From assembly GCA_002342685.1 (NCBI GenBank), contig DDQN01000100.1:1-33829 (forward strand): a stretch of 33,829 bases of DNA, in the 5' to 3' direction. Numbering within the stretch: position 1 is the first letter of the stretch; each line of letters opens with the position of its first letter. The notes under the pieces were generated by a model that did not search any database, was not told the origin of the DNA, and worked only from the letters and a program-made list of their open reading frames with translations. This document shows, piece by piece, positions 24,385-32,350 of the stretch. This DNA is from Vibrio sp. UBA2441 (GTDB lineage Bacteria > Pseudomonadota > Gammaproteobacteria > Enterobacterales > Vibrionaceae). A program made the position numbers and the translations under genes.

Positions 24385-24816
24385 ATGCTTAAGGGAATTC
24401 ATCCTGCAATTAGCCCTGAACTATTGGCATCACTTAGTGAAATGGGCCACGGCGATGAGGTTTTATTTGCTGATGCCCATTTTCCGGCACATACACTTAA
24501 TAAAAATGTAATTCGCGCCGATGGGGTAAATATAGATACTTTGCTAACGGGTGTCATGCCGCTGTTCGAACTGGATCAATTTGTAGATGTTCCGGTTATT
24601 ATGATGGCTCCTGTTTGCGGTGATGCAGCTGATCCGGAAGTAGAAAAACGTTATTTGACGGTAATAAATGAGCACTCAGAAGACATTTCTTGTGCAGATA
24701 AGATAGAGCGCTTTGCTTTTTATGATAGAGCCGCGTTATGTAGCGTGATTGTGTTAACGGGAGAGGCGGTTAAGTATGGCAATGTCATACTTAAAAAAGG
24801 GGTTATTGAAAGATAG
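24385..24816 (+). CDS. RbsD/FucU-family sugar mutarotase (second copy)
   Basis: A 143-residue mutarotase with the family's MGHGDEVLFADAHFPAH segment (catalytic His22) and C-terminal RFAFYDRA...KYGNVILKKGV. It is clearly a paralogue of FucU at 7785-8216 and has the same length, but is more diverged than the transporter pair, particularly between residues 55 and 130. It probably interconverts anomers of the sugar imported by the second transporter before isomerisation. Ribosome site AGGA precedes the ATG. It lies beyond a strong terminator and is the last gene of the plus-strand cluster. Confidence 0.88.
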   Translation: MLKGIHPAISPELLASLSEMGHGDEVLFADAHFPAHTLNKNVIRADGVNIDTLLTGVMPLFELDQFVDVPVIMMAPVCGDAADPEVEKRYLTVINEHSEDISCADKIERFAFYDRAALCSVIVLTGEAVKYGNVILKKGVIER

Positions 24817-24836
24817 TGAATGGCGCATTCACTTCG

Positions 24837-24870
24837 AAAAAAACAAGGGGCGGGCAGTCGCCCCTCATTC
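24837..24870. terminator. Bidirectional terminator between mutarotase and azoreductase genes
   Basis: AGGGGCG (24846-24852) pairs with CGCCCCT (24859-24865) across GGCAGT. On the minus strand the stem is followed by TTGTTTTTTT, a strong U-tract ending the azoreductase transcript. On the plus strand the tract CATTCTTT is weaker. Confidence 0.75.
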
Positions 24871-24877
24871 TTTAAAT

Positions 24878-24911
24878 ATACTCAAGTGATCTTAAGATGC
24901 AGGATTCAGAG
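24878..24911. repeat. Fragment of the MITE-like repeat end, overlapping the azoR stop
   Basis: This 34-base segment (starting ATACTCAAGTGATCTTAAGA) matches, apart from three substitutions, the outermost right end of the element at 2887-3150 read on the minus strand (ATACCCAAGTGACCTCAAGA). It covers the last codons and stop of the azoreductase gene, so residues LNPAS at its C-terminus come from repeat sequence. No matching second end was found nearby. Confidence 0.65.
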
Positions 24912-25497
24912 TTTCATCCACGAGTTCAGCGAGCTGTGATTGTGCGTTTTCGCGGCTCTGAGCTGCAGGTTCTTCTCCCATGTTAAGGGCTTCTGCATAG
25001 ACAAATTCAATATCAGTCATGCCTAAGAATCCAAGCATATTACCCAGGTAACTATTTACAGAGTCGCTTGCCGTATTAGCATGGATACCACCGCGGGTAG
25101 TAACGATAATGACTTTCTTATTTTTAATAAGCCCAACTGGGCCAGTCTCTGTATAGCTAAACGTCACGCCAGCACGGGCAATAAGATCAAACCAGCTCTT
25201 AAGTTGAGTCGGTACCATGAAGTTATACATTGGCGCACCAATCACAATGGTATCTGCGCTCTTTATTTCTTCAATCAGCGTATTAGACAGTGCCAGAGTA
25301 GTTTTCAGCGACTCTGTTAGTTCTGACTCTGGGCTATTGATTGCAGTAACCACATCCATATCGAGTACAGGTACAGGTTGTGCCGCTAGATCTCTGATGA
25401 CCACATCAGAGCTCTCTTCGACTGCTTTTTGGATAAGTTGGTTCGACTGAGAATGCTCACCAAGAATGCTTGATTTAAGTACTAATGTCTTTGTCAT
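24892..25497 (-). CDS. azoR: FMN-dependent NADH:quinone/azo reductase
   Basis: A flavodoxin-fold FMN reductase of about 201 residues that carries out two-electron reduction of quinones and azo compounds with NADH. It closely follows E. coli AzoR: KTLVLKSSILGEHSQSNQL, PMYNFMVPTQLKSWFDLIARAGVTF (the FMN and dimer region), TRGGIH and LGFLGMTDIEFVYAEAL. The start at 25497 (MTKTLVLKSS) matches the family; longer in-frame ATGs at 25521 and 25500 exist, and ribosome site GGGGAAA favours the two close ATGs. The last five residues (LNPAS) and stop lie in a repeat fragment. It is a single gene with its own terminator. Confidence 0.9.
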   Translation of the reverse strand: MTKTLVLKSSILGEHSQSNQLIQKAVEESSDVVIRDLAAQPVPVLDMDVVTAINSPESELTESLKTTLALSNTLIEEIKSADTIVIGAPMYNFMVPTQLKSWFDLIARAGVTFSYTETGPVGLIKNKKVIIVTTRGGIHANTASDSVNSYLGNMLGFLGMTDIEFVYAEALNMGEEPAAQSRENAQSQLAELVDETLNPAS

Positions 25498-25516
25498 CAT
25501 ATTTCCCCGAGTTTGG

Positions 25517-25531
25517 TTCAAGTAGCTTGAA
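25517..25531. promoter_or_regulatory. Palindrome just upstream of azoR
   Basis: TTCAAGTAGCTTGAA is a 15-bp palindrome with 6-bp arms, lying 20 bases before the azoR start. It is a candidate operator for a quinone or redox-responsive repressor, but no such regulator gene is in the window and no promoter boxes are clear. Confidence 0.25.
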
Positions 25532-25622
25532 GTATCTGTATTTCTTGACTGGAGAGTTTACTCATCACTAACACGGTTTAAAATCGAAAAAAACTGAGGG
25601 TTAGGTTCAGTAAATTTGAACT

Positions 25623-25895
25623 ATGCATGAAACTCATAACGTAGCTGATAAATCATCATTTGATTCATGTGAAACTGTTGTTTACTATGCGCGCACTTTT
25701 GAATCAATACAGCCAAATATGTTTTCACAATCCATTTTTGCTCAGTTATTAAGAATGACCGTTTTATTGGTAATAACCTTAGTGGCGGTTCATCATTACC
25801 AGCCATTGCTGAACCTTCTTGCTGAACAAGCCGTTAACAGCGGTTGTCATCAACAAACTAAACACAAAAGCCACCTTCATTCACATCATCACTAA
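25623..25895 (+). CDS. Doubtful small membrane protein with histidine-rich tail
   Basis: An open frame of 90 codons ends 9 bases before the MFS transporter start. It has one hydrophobic segment (about residues 43-57) and a C-terminal tail with seven histidines in its last 15 residues (HKSHLHSHHH at the end), plus Cys75. Such a tail could bind metal ions. No ribosome site lies at a proper distance from the first ATG; Met33 and Met45 are later options that keep the membrane segment and the tail. No family was recognised. It may be a small co-transcribed partner of the transporter or a chance frame. Confidence 0.35.
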   Translation: MHETHNVADKSSFDSCETVVYYARTFESIQPNMFSQSIFAQLLRMTVLLVITLVAVHHYQPLLNLLAEQAVNSGCHQQTKHKSHLHSHHH

Positions 25896-25904
25896 GAGTT
25901 CGTT

Positions 25905-27110
25905 ATGAGTATTTTTCGTTTTCCTCCATTGGTTTGGTTAGGGATAGGGATCCTGATTATCAGCCTGGGTATCAGACAATCCTTTGGTATTTTTATGATG
26001 CCAATTTCCGAGCATTTTCAATCAGGGCGTGAGTTGTTCAGTTTCGCCATTGCTTTACAGAACTTATTATTTGGTATTTTTCAGCCCTTTGTTGGCATGG
26101 CTTCAGATAAGTGGGGGGCAAAAAGAATTATTATTGCTGGCGCACTCGCCTATTCGGCAGGCCTTAGTTTACTGTCTGCCGTAACAGAGCCAGGAATGCT
26201 GTATTTGTCCTTAGGCGCATTAGTCGGGCTGGGATTAAGTGCGACCAGTTACGTTATTATTTTGGGGGCTGTGGCTAAAGTGGTGCCGGCTGAGCATGCT
26301 GCTAAAGCCTTTGGCTTAACTACCGCTGCGGGTTCATTTGGTATGTTTGCGATGATCCCGGGAGCACAAAGTCTACTGAACGAATATGACTGGCAAACAG
26401 CAATACAGGCATTTGCCATATTGTGTACCTTGATAATAGCTTTTGCGTTATTTATGAAATCGGCTAAACCAAAATTTGAACAAATGGAATCGATGGATAA
26501 CCAAACCTTAAGTGAGGCATTAAAAGAAGCGTTCTCACACAAAGGATATTGGCTGATCCATGCCGGTTTTTTTGTTTGTGGTTTTCATGTCATGTTTATT
26601 GCTACCCACTTACCGAGTTATTTAGCCGACAAAAACCTCCCAACGTCCAGTGCAGCTATGGCGCTGGCTTATGTCGGTATCTTTAATATATTTGGTTCGT
26701 ATTTTTGGGGTGTTATGGGGGACCGATTCAATAAGCGTTATGTTATGTCGGCACTCTATTTTATGCGTACGCTGGTTATTCTCGCATTTGTTACTTTGCC
26801 AGTGACAGAGTCTACGGCGGCTATTTTTGGTGGCGCTATTGGTTTTTGCTGGTTAGGTACTGTGCCACTTACTTCAGGCTTGGTTCGTCAGATTTTTGGT
26901 GCCCGTTACCTTTCTACATTATACGGATTGGTATTTTTTACCCACCAAATTGGTAGCTTTTTAGGGGCATGGGCTGGTGGCCGAATTTATGACTACTATG
27001 GTTCGTATGAACCTATCTGGTGGTCTACGGTTGTACTGGCTTTCTGTGCCGCGTTGATCCATTTTCCAATCAATGATCGCCCAGTGGCTCGCTTACAAGC
27101 TACCGCATAA
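25905..27110 (+). CDS. MFS transporter, monocarboxylate/OxlT-like
   Basis: A 401-residue major facilitator with about twelve hydrophobic helices. The loop between helices 2 and 3 has the MFS signature GMASDKWGAKRII (about 64-76), and the second half repeats it as GVMGDRFNKRYV. The helix 1 segment GIRQSFGIFMMPISEHF resembles the MCT/OxlT-type branch, which moves monocarboxylates or other organic anions. Substrate and direction cannot be read. The region before it holds only a doubtful small frame, and no enzyme gene is adjacent on the same strand to suggest a pathway. Confidence 0.85.
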   Translation: MSIFRFPPLVWLGIGILIISLGIRQSFGIFMMPISEHFQSGRELFSFAIALQNLLFGIFQPFVGMASDKWGAKRIIIAGALAYSAGLSLLSAVTEPGMLYLSLGALVGLGLSATSYVIILGAVAKVVPAEHAAKAFGLTTAAGSFGMFAMIPGAQSLLNEYDWQTAIQAFAILCTLIIAFALFMKSAKPKFEQMESMDNQTLSEALKEAFSHKGYWLIHAGFFVCGFHVMFIATHLPSYLADKNLPTSSAAMALAYVGIFNIFGSYFWGVMGDRFNKRYVMSALYFMRTLVILAFVTLPVTESTAAIFGGAIGFCWLGTVPLTSGLVRQIFGARYLSTLYGLVFFTHQIGSFLGAWAGGRIYDYYGSYEPIWWSTVVLAFCAALIHFPINDRPVARLQATA

Positions 27111-27392
27111 TGTTAATGACACCTGCTCAGTGCCGCCGTTGCCTTTGGTATTCGGAACTGAGTGGTGTGGTCGCTCGCTAATTACGTATAAAGTTTAAGT
27201 AAACTCGCCTATTTCTTTTACCCGTCCGGGTATTCTTAATGTAATAAAAGCAGACTTATGTAATTAAATAATAATATTACATTGTTTTTAGTTCTCTTGA
27301 TATTCACTGAATATGGTCGAATGTCCTTTGTTTTACTAGGGGTTATTATTTAATCTATCAATATAACCCTTTAGGATAGTTTTGCCCTGTAA
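27111..27392. other. Non-coding stretch between the MFS gene and the nirB promoter
   Basis: Part of a gap of about 360 bases. No gene or good terminator is visible. It contains TAAGTAAACTCGCCT (27196-27210), a 15-base exact match to part of the MITE-like element (3003-3017), and an imperfect palindrome around ACCCGTCCGGGT. It may hold the remains of an old repeat. Sequence from about 27240 becomes AT-rich toward the nirB promoter. Confidence 0.4.
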
Positions 27393-27406
27393 TTGACTTA
27401 CATCAT
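27393..27406 (+). promoter_or_regulatory. FNR-like box upstream of nirB
   Basis: TTGACTTACATCAT fits TTGAT-N4-ATCAA at 8 of 10 fixed bases. It is centred about 41 bases before a start point predicted from a TAAACT-like -10 at 27430-27435, as in class II FNR-activated promoters. Anaerobic activation of nirB by FNR is well known in enteric bacteria. No clear NarL heptamer was seen. Confidence 0.5.
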
Positions 27407-27471
27407 ATTGTTATTTTCTTTCATAAACATAAACTATGTTCAGTTAAGAAAAATTACCGTCAGGAATTCTT

Positions 27472-30030
27472 ATGAACAAGCTGAAGTTAGTCATCATTGG
27501 TAATGGCATGGTGGGCCATCGCTATATTGAAGATATGGTCGAAAAGGCCGATATGTCGCAAATAGAGATCACTGTATTTTGTGAAGAGCCACGAGTTGCT
27601 TACGACCGTGTTCATCTTTCATCGTATTTTTCTCACCATACTGCCGATGAACTTTCTTTGGTTAAAGAAGGCTTCTATGAGAAACACGGAATAAATATTT
27701 TAATTGGCGAGCGTGCGATTAATATAAATCGTGAGAAGCAGACCGTATATTCAAGTACTGGCCGCGAAATTCAATACGATAAACTCGTTTTGGCAACAGG
27801 ATCATTCCCGTTTGTTCCGCCAATAAAAGGTAATGAGAGTAAAGACTGTTTTGTTTATCGCACCATTGAAGACCTTAAATCTATTGAAGCAACCGCAAAG
27901 AAGAGTAAGAGCGGCGTTGTTGTGGGTGGTGGCCTTTTAGGCCTTGAAGCCGCTGGAGCATTAAAAGCCCTGGGCGTAACCACTCATGTGGTTGAGTTCG
28001 CCCCGGTACTGATGGCAGAACAGCTTGACCTTCAGGGCGGTTTGCAGCTACGTAATAAAATTGAACGTATGGGCGTTCAGGTCCATACCAGCAAGAATAC
28101 ATTAGAAATTGCGCCAGAAGGTACGCAAGCGCGTAACGTTATGCGCTTTGCTGACGGTACAGAGCTAGAGACAGATTTTATAGTATTCTCGGCAGGTATT
28201 CGTCCACAAGATAAATTAGCTCGTCAAATGGGGCTTGGCATTGCACCACGTGGTGGTATTGAAATAAATAATCACTGTCAAACTACCGATGAAAACATTT
28301 ACGCCATTGGTGAATGTGCCTCATGGAACCGTACTTTTTACGGTTTGGTTGCGCCGGGTTATAAAATGGCGACAGTGGCGGTTGACCACATCGTAGGAAA
28401 TGAGAGCCAGTTCGAAGGGGCTGACATGAGCGCGAAGCTTAAATTGCTTGGCGTTAAAGTGGGCTCTATTGGTGATGCAAATGGTCGTACACCTGGTTGC
28501 AAGAGCTACGTTTATCAAAACGAAGAAGACGAAGTTTATAAACGTATTATTGTTTCTGAAGACGGTAAAAAGCTGCTTGGCGCCGTAATGGTTGGAGATA
28601 CGTCGGATTACGGTGATTTGCTTCAGCTAAAACTGAATGATATTGAGCTTCCTAAACATCCTGACACCTTAATTCTTCCGGCTCATGCTGGTGCTGAAAA
28701 ACCATCATTAGGTGCAGATTCCTTGCCAGAAAGTGCGGTTATCTGTTCTTGCTTTGATGTCACCAAAGGCAAAATAGCTCAGGCTGTTGCCAACGGTCAC
28801 CATACCTTAGGTGACATTAAAGCCGTGACTGGAGCAGGCACAGGTTGTGGTGGTTGTATTCCACTGGTTACTTCTGTGTTAAACGCAGAGTTAGCCAAAT
28901 CTGGTATCGAAGTGAAGAGTGATATCTGTGAACACTTTGCTTACTCTCGCCAAGAATTGTTCCATCTTATTCGTATCGAAGAGATCAAATCATTCGATGA
29001 GTTACTGGAGAAGTACGGTAAAGGATACGGCTGTGAAGTGTGTAAACCTGCAGTGGGTTCCATTCTGGCGTCTTGCTGGGGTGAGCACATTCTTAAACCA
29101 GAGCTCGTCAAACTGCACGATACCAACGATAACTTTTTAGGCAACATACAAAAAGATGGTACTTACTCGGTTATCCCTCGAATGGCGGGTGGTGAAGTAA
29201 CACCACAAGCACTCAGCGTATTAGCTGATGTTGCGGCAGAATATAACCTTTATACCAAGATCACGGGCGCACAACGTATTGGCTTGTTCGGTGCGCAAAA
29301 AGACGACCTACCAGCTATTTGGAAAAAATTGATAGCTGCGGGTTACGAAACAGGACAGGCGTATGCAAAAGCATTGCGCATGGCAAAAACCTGTGTCGGT
29401 TCTACTTGGTGTCGTTATGGTGTTCAGGACTCTGTTGGTTTGGGTGTCATGATAGAGAACCGTTACAAAGGCATACGTACACCGCACAAGATGAAATTTG
29501 GTGTGTCAGGTTGTACTCGCGAATGTGCAGAAGCGCAGGGTAAAGATCTGGGTATTATTGCTACGGATGCTGGGTGGAATATGTATGTCTGCGGCAACGG
29601 TGGTATGAAGCCTCGTCATGCGGACCTGCTAGCCAGTGATTTAGATCAGGAAACGCTGATCAAATACATTGACCGCTTCATGATGTTTTACATCCGTACG
29701 GCTGCGCCTCTTCAGCGTACTTCTGTTTGGATGGATAACCTCGAAGGCGGTGTCGATTACCTGCGCGAAGTGATTGTCGATAACAAACTTGGCATTAATG
29801 ATCAGCTTGAAGCCGATGTAACTACTCTAGTAAACAACTTCAGTTGTGAATGGACAGATACTGTTAACGACGAATCCCAGCTTAAACGTTTTGATCACTT
29901 CATCAACTCTGATTTGCGTGATGACAACGTAGTGTTCGTTCAGGCTCGTGAACAGCATCGTCCTGCGACATTTACTGAGAAGCACCCTGACGCGAAGGGC
30001 GACATATTACACGTGGTATTGGAGAACTAA
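27472..30030 (+). CDS. nirB: NADH-dependent nitrite reductase, large subunit
   Basis: An 852-residue cytoplasmic enzyme that reduces nitrite to ammonium with NADH. The N-terminal pyridine-nucleotide reductase part starts with VIIGNGMVGHRYIED (FAD) and has GVVVGGGLLGLEAAGAL for NADH near residue 145-160. The BFD-like [2Fe-2S] domain has Cys425, Cys427, Cys459 and Cys462. The C-terminal sirohaem/[4Fe-4S] domain has Cys641 and Cys647 (CVGSTWC) and Cys681 and Cys685 (CTREC). All cofactor ligands expected for NirB are present and the length is normal. Ribosome site CAGGAA precedes the ATG, and nirD follows after 3 bases. The sirohaem comes from the uroporphyrinogen methyltransferase pathway, whose first gene lies downstream. 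Confidence 0.97.
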   Translation: MNKLKLVIIGNGMVGHRYIEDMVEKADMSQIEITVFCEEPRVAYDRVHLSSYFSHHTADELSLVKEGFYEKHGINILIGERAININREKQTVYSSTGREIQYDKLVLATGSFPFVPPIKGNESKDCFVYRTIEDLKSIEATAKKSKSGVVVGGGLLGLEAAGALKALGVTTHVVEFAPVLMAEQLDLQGGLQLRNKIERMGVQVHTSKNTLEIAPEGTQARNVMRFADGTELETDFIVFSAGIRPQDKLARQMGLGIAPRGGIEINNHCQTTDENIYAIGECASWNRTFYGLVAPGYKMATVAVDHIVGNESQFEGADMSAKLKLLGVKVGSIGDANGRTPGCKSYVYQNEEDEVYKRIIVSEDGKKLLGAVMVGDTSDYGDLLQLKLNDIELPKHPDTLILPAHAGAEKPSLGADSLPESAVICSCFDVTKGKIAQAVANGHHTLGDIKAVTGAGTGCGGCIPLVTSVLNAELAKSGIEVKSDICEHFAYSRQELFHLIRIEEIKSFDELLEKYGKGYGCEVCKPAVGSILASCWGEHILKPELVKLHDTNDNFLGNIQKDGTYSVIPRMAGGEVTPQALSVLADVAAEYNLYTKITGAQRIGLFGAQKDDLPAIWKKLIAAGYETGQAYAKALRMAKTCVGSTWCRYGVQDSVGLGVMIENRYKGIRTPHKMKFGVSGCTRECAEAQGKDLGIIATDAGWNMYVCGNGGMKPRHADLLASDLDQETLIKYIDRFMMFYIRTAAPLQRTSVWMDNLEGGVDYLREVIVDNKLGINDQLEADVTTLVNNFSCEWTDTVNDESQLKRFDHFINSDLRDDNVVFVQAREQHRPATFTEKHPDAKGDILHVVLEN

Positions 30031-30033
30031 GCT

Positions 30034-30390
30034 ATGTCTAACAATAAATCTATGCCTACTGAAAATACAGTATTTCAACAAGTCTGTGACCTTACCGATA
30101 TCGTTCCGGGTACTGGGGTATGTGCGTTACTAAATGGTGAACAGGTTGCCATTTTCCGCCCAACTTCAGCGGAAGATATCTTCGCTATCAGCAATACCGA
30201 CCCTTTTTCCGGCTCTAATGTATTGTCTCGTGGCCTAATTTGTCAGCATAAAGATGAGCTTTGGGTTGCCAGTCCGTTAAAAAAACAACGTTTCAACCTG
30301 AGTACCGGTCTGTGTATGGAAGATGAACGCTTCAGCGTGAAAGCTTACAAAGCACAAGTACAAAAAGGCGTGGTTGAAATTTCAGCCTAA
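30034..30390 (+). CDS. nirD: NADH-dependent nitrite reductase, small subunit
   Basis: A 118-residue protein with the Rieske-like beta fold of NirD, needed with NirB for full activity. Recognisable segments are VCDLTDIVPGTGVCALLNGEQVAIFR, DIFAISNTDPFSGSNVLSRG and ELWVASPLKKQRFNLSTG. The Cys-X-His pairs that hold the Rieske iron-sulphur cluster are absent, as in other NirD proteins, so it has a structural or assembly role. It lies 3 bases after nirB, with ribosome site GGAG in the end of nirB, so the two subunits are made together. About 150 bases separate it from nirC. Confidence 0.95.
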   Translation: MSNNKSMPTENTVFQQVCDLTDIVPGTGVCALLNGEQVAIFRPTSAEDIFAISNTDPFSGSNVLSRGLICQHKDELWVASPLKKQRFNLSTGLCMEDERFSVKAYKAQVQKGVVEISA

Positions 30391-30543
30391 TCAGCAATTG
30401 CATAAAGAATTTCAGTTAATGGAAATTCGATAGTTCAAGGGCTTCTGAAGTTTAGTTGGCGTAATACTTAACTAGATAAACTATCAGGGAGCCTTTTCCT
30501 ATCCAATTTTAATTTTTAACTTTTATAAGGTAAGGACTTACGT

Positions 30544-31356
30544 ATGTCTTATGTAAAACCTGCAGAACTCGTACAAAACATGGTTGACGTTGGCGAAAGC
30601 AAAGTATTTATGTCAACTCGCGACACCATCATCCGGGGCATTATGGCTGGTGCTATTCTTGCGATAGCTGTAGCGGTTGCGATCACCGCAATTGTCCAGA
30701 CAGGAGTTGGTATTGTGGGGGCTCTTGTGTTTCCAGTGGGGTTCTGTATTTTGAATCTTATGGGATTTGACCTTCTCACTGGTGTATTTGGTTTGGCTCC
30801 TCTGGCTAAATTTGAAAATCGCTCAGGAGTGACCTGGGGAGGGATTTTACGCAACTGGGGGTTAGTCGCTTTTGGTAACCTTATCGGCTCATTGGTGGTT
30901 GCTTTTTTAGTGGCTCTGACTTTTACGATGAACTTTAGCGTTGACCCAAGTGTTGTTGGTCAGAAATTTATCGCTATCTCTACAGGCCGGACGTTAGGTT
31001 ATGCCGAGCACGGTATGAACGGGTGGATTACGGTATTTGTAAAAGGCATGCTATGTAACTGGATGGTATGTCTTGGTGTTGTTGGTGCAATGGTATCTAA
31101 AACGGTTGCAGGTAAAGTACTTGCGATGTGGTTCCCTATCTTTATTTTCTTTGGTTTAGTATTTGAGCATGCCGTAGTAAACATGTTCTTATTCCCATTA
31201 GGTATGATGTTAGGGGCTGAATTTACCATCATGGATTGGTTAAACTGGAACCTGGTTCCTACCATTCTAGGGAACCTGGTTGGTGGTTTGCTTATCACTT
31301 GCCTGAGTCTTTACGTTACGCATGGTCGTACTAAACCGCAACGCAAGTTCGCATAA
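30544..31356 (+). CDS. nirC: Nitrite transporter, formate-nitrite (FNT) family
   Basis: A 270-residue inner-membrane channel, close to the length of E. coli NirC. It has about six hydrophobic helices. FNT signatures are visible: NLMGFDLLTGVFGL (about 71-84) at the first re-entrant loop, NWGLVAFGNLIGSL, and the central VFEHAVVNMFLFPLG, whose histidine lies in the pore of FNT proteins. It takes up nitrite for NirBD or exports excess nitrite. Ribosome site AAGGTAAGGA precedes the ATG. It follows nirBD on the same strand and ends before a strong terminator, so it closes this transcription unit. Confidence 0.93.
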   Translation: MSYVKPAELVQNMVDVGESKVFMSTRDTIIRGIMAGAILAIAVAVAITAIVQTGVGIVGALVFPVGFCILNLMGFDLLTGVFGLAPLAKFENRSGVTWGGILRNWGLVAFGNLIGSLVVAFLVALTFTMNFSVDPSVVGQKFIAISTGRTLGYAEHGMNGWITVFVKGMLCNWMVCLGVVGAMVSKTVAGKVLAMWFPIFIFFGLVFEHAVVNMFLFPLGMMLGAEFTIMDWLNWNLVPTILGNLVGGLLITCLSLYVTHGRTKPQRKFA

Positions 31357-31374
31357 GCAATTTAGACACTATCT

Positions 31375-31412
31375 AATAAGCCCCATTCCCTAATAGGTAT
31401 GGGGCTTATTTG
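31375..31412 (+). terminator. Intrinsic terminator after nirC
   Basis: AATAAGCCCCAT (31375-31386) pairs perfectly with ATGGGGCTTATT (31399-31410) across a 12-base loop. The stem ends in TTATTTG. It should end the nirBDC transcript, so the following methyltransferase gene needs its own promoter. Confidence 0.8.
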
Positions 31413-31566
31413 TAACTAATGGCTTTAAAAATGGATGATACAGTAGGCATCCATTTAGCTGACTGGTACGCTATACAGCCTAGAACTTACAGATACAAAC
31501 ATAGTTCATGTTTTATTTAAGTTGTTGCCTAAGGGTAACAAGTGAACCGCAAATAGTAGGTACGTT

Positions 31567-32322
31567 ATGTCACTTTCATCCAAAACAACAACTAATAATG
31601 GCTTTGTTTCTTTAGTTGGGGCTGGGCCGGGTGATCCAGACCTGCTCACGGTTAAAGGCTTTCAACGCATTCAACAAGCCGAAGTGGTGGTTTATGACCG
31701 CTTGGTTTCTCCCGAAATCATTGCAATTGCCAATGAGGCGGCGGAAATGATTTATGTGGGTAAGCAGCTCGATAATCACTTTGTTCCGCAAGAGCAGATA
31801 AACCAAATCTTGGTTGATAAAGCACGAGAAGGTAAACAGGTTGTCCGTTTGAAGGGGGGCGATCCATTTATCTTTGGTCGTGGCGGTGAAGAGATAGAGA
31901 CGCTGGCTGAAAACGGGATCCGATTCGAAGTCGTACCAGGTATTACTGCGGCTGCAGGCGCAACGTCATACGCTGGAATTCCCTTGACTCATCGGGATCA
32001 TGCGCAAAGTGTTCAGTTTATTACCGGACATATCAAAAAAGACGGTACGGATATCCCGTGGTCTTCTCTTACCGAGGCCAACAATACCTTAGTGTTTTAC
32101 ATGGGGCTAAAACAGTGCGGATCTATAAGTGAGAATTTGCTGAAAAATGGGTTATCGCCAGAAACTTCATGTGCGATTATTCAGCAGGGTACAACGACAC
32201 ATCAGAAGGTATGGGTAACTAATTTAGAAGAGCTACCTAACGTTGGAAAACAAGCCAAAAGTCCATCTTTGATTGTGGTCGGGAAAGTCACTGAACTTCA
32301 CCATAAATTGAGCTGGTTTTAA
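31567..32322 (+). CDS. cobA: Uroporphyrinogen-III C-methyltransferase (SUMT)
   Basis: A 251-residue SAM-dependent methyltransferase that converts uroporphyrinogen III to precorrin-2, the first step toward sirohaem (and cobalamin). Signatures in order are VSLVGAGPGDPDLLTVKG (about 14-31), VVYDRLVS, VVRLKGGDPFIFGRGGEE and VPGITAAAGATSYAGIPLTHRDHAQS. It is a single-domain enzyme without the CysG dehydrogenase/chelatase part, so the remaining sirohaem steps must be encoded elsewhere. Its position behind nirBDC fits sirohaem supply for NirB. Ribosome site AGGT is weak. It ends 28 bases from the converging HD-GYP gene. Some annotations would call it cysG or nirE. Confidence 0.94.
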   Translation: MSLSSKTTTNNGFVSLVGAGPGDPDLLTVKGFQRIQQAEVVVYDRLVSPEIIAIANEAAEMIYVGKQLDNHFVPQEQINQILVDKAREGKQVVRLKGGDPFIFGRGGEEIETLAENGIRFEVVPGITAAAGATSYAGIPLTHRDHAQSVQFITGHIKKDGTDIPWSSLTEANNTLVFYMGLKQCGSISENLLKNGLSPETSCAIIQQGTTTHQKVWVTNLEELPNVGKQAKSPSLIVVGKVTELHHKLSWF

Positions 32323-32350
32323 TTCGCAGATAATGGTGTGCAAGAGGCTG

